Below, piece after piece: positions 46,491-64,000 of a stretch of DNA of 64,000 nt. A program made the translations under genes and the position numbers. This DNA comes from Antennarius striatus (lineage: Eukaryota > Chordata > Actinopteri > Lophiiformes > Antennariidae): the NCBI RefSeq assembly GCF_040054535.1, contig NC_090784.1, forward strand, positions 12,583,001 through 12,647,000. Direction: 5' to 3'. The notes under the pieces were generated by a model. That model saw only the letters and a program-made list of their open reading frames with translations. It did no database searches and had not been told where the DNA came from. Each line of letters begins with the position of its first letter. The stretch's first letter is position 1.

Positions 46491-48119
46491 ACAATTGCGT
46501 CTATTAGTCTGAAAAATTTGAGTGGGAATTGTCGAGTGAAGGGATAAGCACATCAAATCACGCATTCATTCAACTTGTTGAAGATGAGACGATTAGAAAC
46601 CAATTATCTTCAACCACATTCACAAGCTAAAAGTACTGTACTATGTCAAATGAAAAATGGCACCTTTTTTTTCTAGGTTTTTTTTATCACTTATGAAACG
46701 TGTGTATGCTAGAAAAAGACTAGGCTTTAAATTATTCAATTGAGTATCCATCAAAATGTTTCTATGCACATATTCTGACTGAGTTTAAGTGCAGTAAATG
46801 TGGGTGGGTAAATGTGGAATAAGACGTATGAGCACAAATATGGAAACTAGTTTTGTGCACATGAAAAGTCAAAATCTTTGGAAGTATAATTTTTATGTAA
46901 TAGTGTAGAAAAATGGCATTAACGCACATTTAGTCAATTTTCTGGAATCATTCGTAATTTAGTTTCTAATTGATTAAAAACGTTGGTATATCTGGTATAC
47001 ATACATGTCTGGCATCGTCACATTGGGTCAACTACAGCTGATATCAACACAAGCAGTGCCATAACTTTTAATACTTCTCTATTTGATGTGTAGGTCATTA
47101 CACTTGAACAGACAACAGAGTTTTACTCAGCTGTCTCATGTCTTCTAATATCTTTGTAACTTATAAAAAGGAAAATAAAATGCCACAATGGCTGTTGAAA
47201 GCATGTTTATTACGTGCATTAGCAGTCTCATAGCATATTGATCAATTAAAGCTCATGAGAAAAGGAGTCCAACATTTATTTATTAAATCAAACCCAATTC
47301 TAATTAAGATAATGCTGAACAAACTGGCAAAGCGCAAGCAGTAAAAACAGGCCTATGAGTTGCTATTTAAATTATTGTTCATTACATACTGCACATTTAC
47401 ATTCAGGGGAAACATCGCAGTCATTTGACTTGTGTGGAGTTGTTATAATCCATATGGTATTTACTTTTGAGGCACACTTAACTACTTCCATTTCTATTTC
47501 CTGCCGCCAATCAGTTACTGTGGCATCAGTTGATGAAACAGCAAATCCTATAAATGGTTTAACATGCAAGACCTGTTAAGAAACATTTCTATTTGACCTC
47601 AACATTCCTTAATTTCATTAAGTTCTAAATACAGCCTTTCATTAACTTTTTATTCATACAATATATGGGATTTTGTCATTTGTTTTGCAAGCAATGTTTG
47701 ACGTAAAGGTGTGTCTGCTAATGATAATAAAAACTCCCTTACAACCTCAAACTGCTTTTCCTTTGAGAGTAAAATGACAGTGGGCCAGAAAAAAATTCAC
47801 TTTATAATGATATAGAAATGAACATTCTAACAGAGGGTGAAGGTATCACAAAATGTATAGATCTATATCATACAGCTTCTGAAAATTGGCTGTTCTAGTA
47901 CCATATAAATACTATTTTTAAATCCTTGTAAACAAATTGGCAACAAATCTACAATCAGCACAATCCAATTCTTACAGTGTTTTCCCTCACGATGGCGCTA
48001 TAACCTATATCAGAGTATCTCATTTTTCATTGGACATTAGTGCTGGCCTGTAGTTTTTAATATGAAATTATTGCGACATATCTCCCTCGATTTGTGCCTC
48101 ATGTCTCTATCTCTCTAAC
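46490..48119. other. Convergent spacer between kmt2b and zbtb32
   Basis: No gene was seen. The part near 48119 should contain the zbtb32 3' UTR (minus strand). The rest is AT-rich and featureless to my reading. Confidence 0.45.
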
Positions 48120-55796
<7,677 letters not shown>

Positions 55797-58042
55797 TTCT
55801 GAAGTTTGCAGAAATAAAGTCTAAATCTGAGAAGAGAAAATCAAAAAAATAAAATAAATAAATTGGGGATCCCATTAAATTATACCCACAAAGTGTTTAT
55901 TATTTTCATCAGTCAGAGATATGGCACATTTCTGAAAATTTTAAGTTTTGAGAAGAAACATTATTTTGCAAATCGACTGATCGAATGAGCTTGTAGTGAG
56001 AGGGGAAAGAACAAACCGGAAGTCATATCATTATTTATAAATGAGTTTATACTGTGGTGAGTCGGTTATAAGGTGGATTTTAGTTTTAATGGGTGAGAAG
56101 AAGAGACTTTGGTGGTCTCATACAATTATGAACACAGTAGAATGTAGCAAAATTTGATTTTTGCATTTGCATTTTGGTAGATTACACTATGTGTGTTATT
56201 AAAAGCAAGTATCAGTATCCTAAAACCTGATGGATTCACACACTTTCTTTTTACATTCTGGGATGAAAAAAAACCCCAAAAGAAAACCCGACAACATTTT
56301 ACTCAATCTCAACTATGTCTGTCTGGTATTCTGCATGAATGTCTGACTCCTGTGTGTAAATCCACTTAGTTTTGTGAAAGCTTTGATGTTCATCACTTGC
56401 AAACACACTCAAACGACCGGAAGCTCTGCCGTACACAGTCTGAAACCATGACTAATGACTGTACACACAAATAAACATGAAAACAGTTTTGACAACAATA
56501 CAACTGTAAACATCAAATGGAAGAATTCTCAGGGGTAGAATACATAAATATGTAAGTATGTGAAGTGACAGCAAAGATGCTGAGTTTTGAATCTCAGAAT
56601 GAGAACATAGTTTTAAATGCTTGGACTGTATGTTGAAATTGCTATTTCAGTCACAATCTGAAGTTATAATGGATTGTATGGTTGCTTTTTCTTGGTTCTT
56701 TAATAAAGTTCTTTTAAAAAAATTATAGTTATTGCATAAGCACAATCCCATTTACTCCTCTGATGGTGAAACAGAATCAATTGTGTTTATTTTTTTGCTG
56801 CAATTTATTTTTTGTGTGCATATATAATTATATGCTGTTGAAAATCTTTCTGTGTGTGTTTTAAATGACATTGATAATTTGAGGGATTTTTTTTAATTTG
56901 GAAAATCATTCCAAAAAAATTCATTTTTTTTTTACAGCTATTTGTCTATTTGCAGGATTTTGCAAAAAGTTTGTAAATTAGTGAGTTATGAGATACGTTT
57001 ATAGTTCGATAACCCTAGTTGTATTATTTTTTTGAAATAACTCTTTACTACTGAAGGACGGAGTCATTTACAAAGTTTCGCCTTCAAACTTGACTGACAA
57101 AACCTGGAAAAAAAATTACATGATGATGTCTCCATAAGCTCAATTGCATGCCACAGTTTAAAGTGGTGCGACAGAATGCTTAAATTTATAGACCTTATGG
57201 ACGATTATTACCGTGAGATCTGAAATAATTATTATACAGGATTAAAATGAAATAAAATTGCAGTGATTTTTATGAGCATAAAAAAGAGATTTTAATATAT
57301 AATATAGTAATGTATTGTTTCTTTATTTACTCATGATGCTCATAAATCCCCATATTTTCAAATGCAAACTCAGCACATAAAGTGAGTGGAGCGTAAAGAA
57401 ATTCTTTGAATTAGTATGATGCACGTGACGTGTGTACTCTATAATTTAGAATTTTACCTTGAGGCAGTTCACATAGAGTCATTAGCCTGAGACCGCTGGC
57501 CTATTAATTTGTTCTTTTATTGAATTGTATACTGTACTAATACTTGTATACTGTACTAATACTAATACTTCATATCCTTTTCAGCATTGTCTCAATTGTT
57601 TGTTTCTTCAGGATGTTCTTGATGTTGTTACAGTCAGCTTGTGCAATAATCAAATTTCCTCTGAAGCCACCTAAATCCACCATGCCTTCTTAGAAGGCAC
57701 TCTGGTGACACAGTTAGTATCTGAGTTTCTTGCAGTCGCAGTACTAGCTCACTGCTTACATAGGGGGAAAAACATGCATCTGTCAGATCTACACATCCTT
57801 TGGCAGGACATGAAGTCCCCACAAGTCACGTATAAATAAATGGAATCACAAGAGAAAGCAAACCTAAATGTAAAGCCTCCATAGGCAACAGAAAATCAAC
57901 AGTGCCACACAAGGTTGTGATTATAAATGATCACAGAACAGTGTTGATCAGACCAAACATGAGAAACATAGCAGTGTATCTGTTTGTTGTTTCAGGTTTC
58001 AACAACCTAAGAAACAGCAAGCTGTGTGCATGAGATACTTAC
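55797..58042 (-). other. zbtb32: zbtb32 5' UTR intron (probable)
   Basis: An acceptor (TTTTCTCTTCTCAG on the minus strand, ending at about 55829) precedes the start exon. A strong donor CACAGG|GTAAGTATC at 58043/58042 is the best upstream partner. The intervening 2.2 kb is AT rich with no gene. Confidence 0.45.
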
Positions 58043-58110
58043 CCTGTGTTCAGTGAATGGTCTCATTGGTAAATAAACGCACCACCTTGCACCATGACTG
58101 TGGAGGGACT
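58043..58110 (-). other. zbtb32: Candidate zbtb32 non-coding exon 1
   Basis: The segment just upstream of the donor at 58042 on the minus strand. The 5' limit is a guess; no transcript evidence is available. Confidence 0.35.
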
Positions 58111-59520
58111 TGTAAAATGACATGCCTGACTGATGGGTTTTGACAAGAGAGGGTGATTTCCCCCTCTGCATTCACAGTCCCTCCTCTGCAGCTTATCTGA
58201 CATTGGTTCAGTTATAATGGTGCTAAATGGTTTGCTCATCAGTTCTTTTATTGCTTACATTTACTGTATTTTGCGTGACACCTGAAGGCTATTTTACCAT
58301 TTAATGTTCTTGAATTGTGTACCTAAATACACTTGTGTAGTCGTTTACAATTCCCTTTTTAGATCAAGCAGTGGAAAAAAATGGAATCACTCAATTTTCA
58401 GAAAAAAAAATCTATGGAATCATGAAGAAAAACACACCTTGGGTACTTTGTTGCATTACCTGTGGCTGACATTTCTTGTACTGATTCATGTCAACCTGCT
58501 TGGTGCAGCAGCTCTTCTCTCTTTAAACAGGAGCCCAATTATCATATTCAATCTGATGCAGGTTTTGTATTTGAACTGTAAAATCTGCAGAATTAAATTA
58601 GGTCACATTTTTTCCTCTGCTTGATTTAAGAAAGCAGTTGTGACTGGCTGCAAAAAGGATCACTCTTCCTTTTTCGAATACCTTTTTTTCTTTATTACAA
58701 AATAAAGGAACACCCTCCGAGAATAGTGGTTATTTCTGCCATACTTTTGGGGGGGTGTTGTCGATGCTATATCTGAACATGCAATGTTCAGGTATAGCAT
58801 CTACCTGATATACAGATATACAATCTCTTCTCCTCCACCATCACTTGCTGATCCTTACATTAGTGAGATGTTGTGCAATCAGACAGAAACAACACCAAAG
58901 ACATTGATCAGTGATCACACCTATGACAGGAAACATATACGGGACAGATTCTGACAAGGCTTGACTTCAACCTACTACCTTAAAAGAGAAATATCTGGTT
59001 CATCCCTTAGATAAATGAAAGACAACTTTCCTCAATGTGTCACTGAACCTAAAACACCCACGATAGTTTGATCCTCACATCATGCCTCCATGACTCTTTG
59101 GATTCACATCACTATAGCTATTTGTGATAGTTGTTGTTACTTATTCAAGAAAAGCAATATTTCTCTAATGGTGATACTCTTCACAGTCTCGATAGTGACA
59201 TTTCAAGAAATGTCAAATTTGACAACCACATTAAAACCTCACACTTTCAGCGTTAGTTTAAACATTCACCATCAGCAGATTTGGAATGTTACTTGGATCC
59301 AGATTTGGGTTAGATGTGTCTGATAGCGATGTCATTGAACAAATTATGTCACTACATTGCAGGCGCTACATTGTAGTCCTTCAGTTTGAAGCAAAAGTCT
59401 CATTACTGCCCCAATGGGAAAGCTTCCTTTAAAAATATTACAGGTACAGATTATGATCTGGAACCTGCCCATAAAAGAATATGTTCAATTCAATTTAGTA
59501 GAACCTAGAACATTTAAAAT
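58111..59520. other. Intergenic, nothing recognised
   Basis: AT-rich sequence upstream of zbtb32. No gene, RNA or clear repeat was seen. Confidence 0.5.
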
Positions 59521-59524
59521 GAAT

Positions 59525-59830
59525 TGAAGATTAATTCATTCATCTTCTTGAATCTTCTCATCTTCAGTCACTTATCGGAATTGTTATGCTGGAGCTGATC
59601 TCAGAGGCTGCAGAGAAGTCGCCAGTTCATCGCAGGGCTGCGCAAAATGACAGACACCCAGCCATGCTCACACTCACACCAATAGAGTATTGAAATTGCA
59701 TATTTCTGGTGGGGCCCCGCAACACGCTGGTGATGCATCCAGTGTGTACCCTGCTTTTTGCCCGTAACCAGCTGGGATAGGCTCCAGCAAAACCTGTGAC
59801 CAGCAAGGCAGACTGGCAACTCGAGAGGGA
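59525..59830. repeat. Rearranged fragments of a GGGCGGCACGG-type or related repeat
   Basis: GCTGGAGCTGATCTCAG and CGCCAGTTCATCGCAGGGCT are common fish repeat strings in inverted orientation. GCCCGTAACCAGCTGGGATAGGCTCCAGCA, split over 59759-59789, is the same repeat class in direct orientation. The combination suggests two facing fragments. Confidence 0.55.
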
Positions 59831-60059
59831 GAAGTTCATTTAATTCACTGTGACATTCATTTTGTAACTTTACTTATTAGTTACATGGAACATTTTTTAA
59901 ATTTTATACAAAATATAAATAGAGTCAAAGTACAAGAATATGAAGTAGAATAGCATTAAATGCTTAAACATCTCTGTAAGTCTACGCCAGTGAGTTGCTC
60001 AAGGGCAAGTAATGAAGATCATCAATGCATAAATAATTATAACCTTGTAATATATATAT

Positions 60060-60063
<4 letters not shown>

Positions 60064-60094
<31 letters not shown>
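60064..60094 (+). repeat. (GT)n microsatellite
   Basis: About 14 GT units. Confidence 0.9.
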
Positions 60095-60097
<3 letters not shown>

Positions 60098-60364
60098 ATC
60101 TCATCCTGGATACTGGTACTTTACCCGTGTTTGACTCGTCATCATTTGCACTTTTTCTTGAATGAGTGTGGTGGACTTAATAGCAGGGTCTTATTGCTTT
60201 ATTATGTCTACATAAATTTGAATGAAATGTCTGAGTAATTCTTCCTCAAGCATTTTTTCACCCATATTGTTACAGGATCTAATTATAGATACACAATGTG
60301 GTTTCCTTGTCGTTTCTGTGATGTCAGGTTTGCTATGTCGATCCATTTATAAATGAGCATCAGT

Positions 60365-60835
60365 GACATCCATCCATGCATCCATCTTCAACTGCCAATC
60401 CGGGGCCGGGTTGCGGGCGCAGCAGTCTCAGGAGGGATGCCCATACTTCCCTCTCCCCAGACACCTCTTCCAGGTCCTCCGGGGGGAGCCCGAGGCGGTT
60501 CCAGGCCGCTGAGAGACATAGTCCCTCCAGCGTGTCCTAGGTCTTCCCCGAGGTCTCCTCTTGGTAGGACATGCCTCACATATGAGCCCCAACCCTGGGC
60601 CTGGCTCCAGGGTGGGGGCCCGGTTGCACCATACCAGGTGATTTCATGGTCCTTTATGTATTTCTTGCCATAGGGGTTTTGTTACTGCTCTTAGTCTGGC
60701 CCGTCACCCAGGACCTGTTTGCCAAGGGAGACCCTAGCAGGAGCGTAAAGCCCCTGATAGCGTAGCTCCTGGGATCATTCGGGCACTCAAACTCCCCCAC
60801 CACGAGAAGGTGGCAGTTCTCGGGGGAGAGCATCA
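60365..60835. mobile_element. Non-LTR retrotransposon fragment (GC-rich)
   Basis: A GC-rich island in AT-rich surroundings. Strings such as GGGCGCAGCAGTCTCAGGAG, AGAGACATAGTCCCTCCAGC, GGTCTTCCCCGAGGTCTCCT, ACCCAGGACCTGTTTGCCAA and CGAGAAGGTGGCAGTTCTCG are those of widely dispersed fish LINEs. It is truncated, with no intact ORF. The family name was not fixed. Confidence 0.6.
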
Positions 60836-63800
60836 GTGACATTCTGTGGAAAATTCTTTCTCCTCATATTTTTGTTTTTTGTACTTTCACTATACAACCA
60901 TCTTTTAATATACTCTATATTTGACAGTTCATAATAACTTCATCTGCATGCTTTCGATTGTCTGCAGGTATAAAGTATATATCTATCTATCTACATGCTG
61001 ACATTAATGGCCACTGTGCAAACTTTTGACTGTGTGAGCAGTTGTTGTCAAGCGCAGCTGAAACCAATAGACAGTCTGATCTCATCTCTTCCTCTCAGAG
61101 GAATCAGCAATAGAGCAGTGCTTAAATGTCATCTTGTGCTATATGGAAAGGAGGCAGCCACTGCTGATGCACGTACCAGTACAGTAATACCAAGACTTCA
61201 AGCCTCAGTCGGTTTAATCACCATCCAGCTACTCCACTCCACCAGCGCTGGCTCACAGAGGTGTGGAGTCTTTGAACTAAACTCTCACATTCTGCAGTTG
61301 TCACCTCTTACGGTCGCAGTGATGTTTGCATTCTTGTAACAACACCTTCGATCTATGTAAGTTTTTAATCTCTGCATTCTAAGAGGTTTCATATTGTTGC
61401 TTTGCTGAATCAATCAAAGTGTTACTGAACTCAATACACACTCAGACTACAATGCACTTAAGGTCTAGTTTAATATGACTCTTCTTTACCACAGTGGCGA
61501 TATGCAAGGACTCATCTTCATACACACCACAAGTGTGACGAGTAATGTGAGGAGGCACCAGTGACAAACTGTCACTGTACAGCCACAGAGCCTTTTCACA
61601 GTAATCTGGGGAAGGAGGACTACCCGTCAGTGTTGTGGTTTGGAAGAAGAGAACCTGTGCAGGCGAGAGCCCGGGGGTTGAAACTTCTTTGTAAATTGTG
61701 GGTGAAGGAAGTGTGAGTTCTACCCACGCTGGTGACTATCAACTACATTGCTGCTTGGAAAATGTGTCAACACATCTGATCTGTTTCTACATAGTAATAA
61801 TATTGGTAATGCTTTAAAATAATCAACCCTTTTCCCTTTGCTCAGAGGTTGGAGGGACACAGCTAAAGTACACCTCCTCTAAGTTAAAAGCACAACACTC
61901 ATCGGTTCCTCGGAGGTTACCAGAGGTAATTAGGACTGTATGAACCTCTGGAGTTGGTCATTTTTTCCCCTGTAACACCCTTTTCAATAAATTCTATCTT
62001 AGGTTTTTAGCCCTGCTACTAAGCAAACACATTCATATGAGATTAATGAGTTTCATCACACACATTACATTATGGTCAGATATCTTGTGTTGTCTCCATA
62101 ACAACCTGTCTGTCTTCTCAGAGAGAGACCATCTACCTGCCTAGAAGTGATTAAATGTACAGACACAGTGGTTTATGGGTCTTTTACTTTATTACACTCT
62201 TAATCAGCTTGATCAGGTTTTATTTCTCAGATTGCACATACAGTCTCACAACTTTTTTTTTTTTGCCAAATTGTAATATCTTTCTGTTTTTTTGGAACAT
62301 GTCTTTGGTTAAAGGTCTGAATGGAGATGAAAAGCAGATCTCTCAATGATGCTATCAACATTCCTACAGTCTGCAGCGTAATTGAAATTAGTCAGATATT
62401 ATCAATTGCCAATATTTAGCAATCTCTACACAAATTGAGTCATTTGCTTCTACTTGTGCTTAGTGCGACTCCTTGTCAATTAGACAGAGATCATATGTCC
62501 AACACTATTTCACATTTCCAAACCTCTACAATTTTAGGTGAAAGCATGACCCTAGCAGCACAGTGCACTTATCACTGTGCTGCTGACTGATTATTACATA
62601 TAAATAAAAAATACAGAATAATTACATCCAAAACACAGCATTGTAAAAGGCAATAATGCAGCAATTAAAATCTCAATAACATTGTCTATATTTTGTCAGG
62701 AATTAAGGGACAGACCAACAAAGAAGTCTAGAATTTGACAGAGGACATACGTACAAATGTGATTGGAGTAACTACAGTGTACACCATTCTAAGTCTGCTA
62801 AATGCTGGTAGGAAACCTTCAGTGGTTTGGGAAACACAGGCAAGCTTATTCTCATCTATGGTTTCAGTAGTATCATAACAAGATCAACTGACTTAAACTG
62901 TGAACATACAACATTTTTCATTCACTAACTAAGCTGTACAAAGTATACAATGGCTATGACTTCTCTTCACCTGTCATAACACAACCACAACCTGCAATGA
63001 ACCTGCCTAACCAGAGAAACTGAAGATTGATGCAAAATCAAAGGTTTTGCTTATTTCAAAGTACATTAAAATGAAAAAAAGAAAATTTCTCAAAATGGAC
63101 AAATTACTGTTTTAAGAGAAAATTTCTACCTGTATGAACTTCATAAAATATGAAAAGATTTTGGTATGGATTATTTATGCTATAGCCTAGCGGTACATGT
63201 CAATAAAAAAAGTAACATCCCACATCTTGACCCTGGTCTTTTAAGACTTAAATGGTGAATGGAAATCAACCTTGACATACTAAGCAACTGAGAGCCATAA
63301 AAAGGGGAAATCCCTTTTTATTTCCCTACACTCCGTAATATGCTGATCATAAATACGACAAACCATGAGTAATTCAGTGAGAAACTATTCAGGAAGAGAG
63401 TAACTTAAATCTAGCGTCTTTGATGCTCTATTATTTCATGTTCTTTGAGTCCACATTTGTCTGGAAGATTTGAAGACACACAGCATGTTTTGATGCTAAT
63501 ATGACATGCCTCAGCTTGAAGTTTCTCTGCACCCGCTAAATGTGAAAATGAACATGCCTGCACAGGAAGTGGTGAAAAGAGCATTAGGCACGTAGTGTGT
63601 CTGTTGGATGTTATCACTACTCGCTCTACTAGTGGGATGATGCTTTACTTAAAGGAGGATGGAATCTCAACGTCTACCTTAAATACATTCAGAAAGAAGT
63701 TACTGTGTCATTGTCTTGTGCTGGTTTTTACAACAGTCCGTTTTCAATCAGCCATGTTAGGAAAATGTTTCTCATTCTCGTTAACAGCACAATGTATTAT

Positions 63801-64000
63801 TTTTATGTAATATTCCATTACACCAATGCAAACTAATCATAGAAATGTCTACATATAGTCGTATGTACTTCTTACGATATTTACAGTGTCCATTTTTGAA
63901 CGGTGTCGTTTCAGACTTTTCAAAAAGCAATGACAAGAACAACACAAATAAGCACAGCAGCATCATACACCAAGTTGTCATGCTTTCATTAAAATAATGA
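60836..64000. other. Intergenic, nothing recognised
   Basis: About 3.2 kb of AT-rich sequence without a splice-consistent coding segment or repeat that I recognise. Open frames up to 114 codons occur, but they have no family features or plausible exon borders. Confidence 0.5.

Noticed and set aside
60353-60673. 106-codon Pro/Gly-rich frame
   Set aside because: It is GC-rich sequence of a truncated non-LTR element.
58304-61339. Several frames of 60-114 codons beyond zbtb32
   Set aside because: No conserved motifs, no consistent splice sites, and partial overlap with repeats.

Overview
This is nuclear DNA from a teleost fish. Genes are split into many short exons with canonical GT-AG introns, often only 80-150 bp long. 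AC, GATA and TTC microsatellites are abundant, and the dispersed repeats are typical of ray-finned fish: a GGGCGGCACGG tRNA-like SINE, a hAT MITE and LINE tails. The species cannot be fixed from the sequence.

Layout. Positions 1-1260 hold the last three exons of a cytosolic HSP70 (hspa8-like, ending in EEVD), with a candidate box C/D snoRNA in its last intron. A complete seven-exon chymotrypsin-like protease (ctrl) lies at 1906-3574. The block that follows is the fish counterpart of human 19q13.12. It contains lin37 (minus, 5285-7927), proser3 (plus, 8886-13100, probably divergent from lin37), a small heat-shock protein in the HSPB6 position (minus, 13449-14317), psenen/PEN-2 (minus, 16010-17937), the very large kmt2b (plus, 20538-44206, 36 coding exons, about 3914 residues) and zbtb32 (minus, 48120-55796). 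From about 58.1 kb to the end I see no convincing gene, only repeat fragments and AT-rich sequence.

I rebuilt all gene models by hand from reading frame, splice sites and family knowledge. Every model closes in frame: ctrl 263 aa, lin37 243 aa, proser3 692 aa, sHSP 147 aa, psenen 101 aa, kmt2b 3914 aa, zbtb32 502 aa.

Roles. KMT2B is an H3K4 methyltransferase, LIN37 is a MuvB/DREAM cell-cycle repressor subunit, ZBTB32 is a BTB-zinc-finger repressor and PEN-2 is a gamma-secretase subunit. They are linked by conserved synteny, not by a shared pathway.

The accessory signals are mostly in introns and spacers. They are a 786-bp MITE with 147-bp inverted ends in psenen, a 1.44-kb hAT MITE with an exact 8-bp target duplication and nested insertions in kmt2b, and a head-to-tail series of LINE 3' ends between TTC repeats in zbtb32. 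There is also a poorly classified repeat family bounded by CATCCCGC/GCGGGATG, and a perfect 36-bp palindrome at a GT/CA junction. I did not find a clearly new multi-gene system. The best candidates for something undescribed are the intronic snoRNA, the CATCCCGC family and the LINE tail array.
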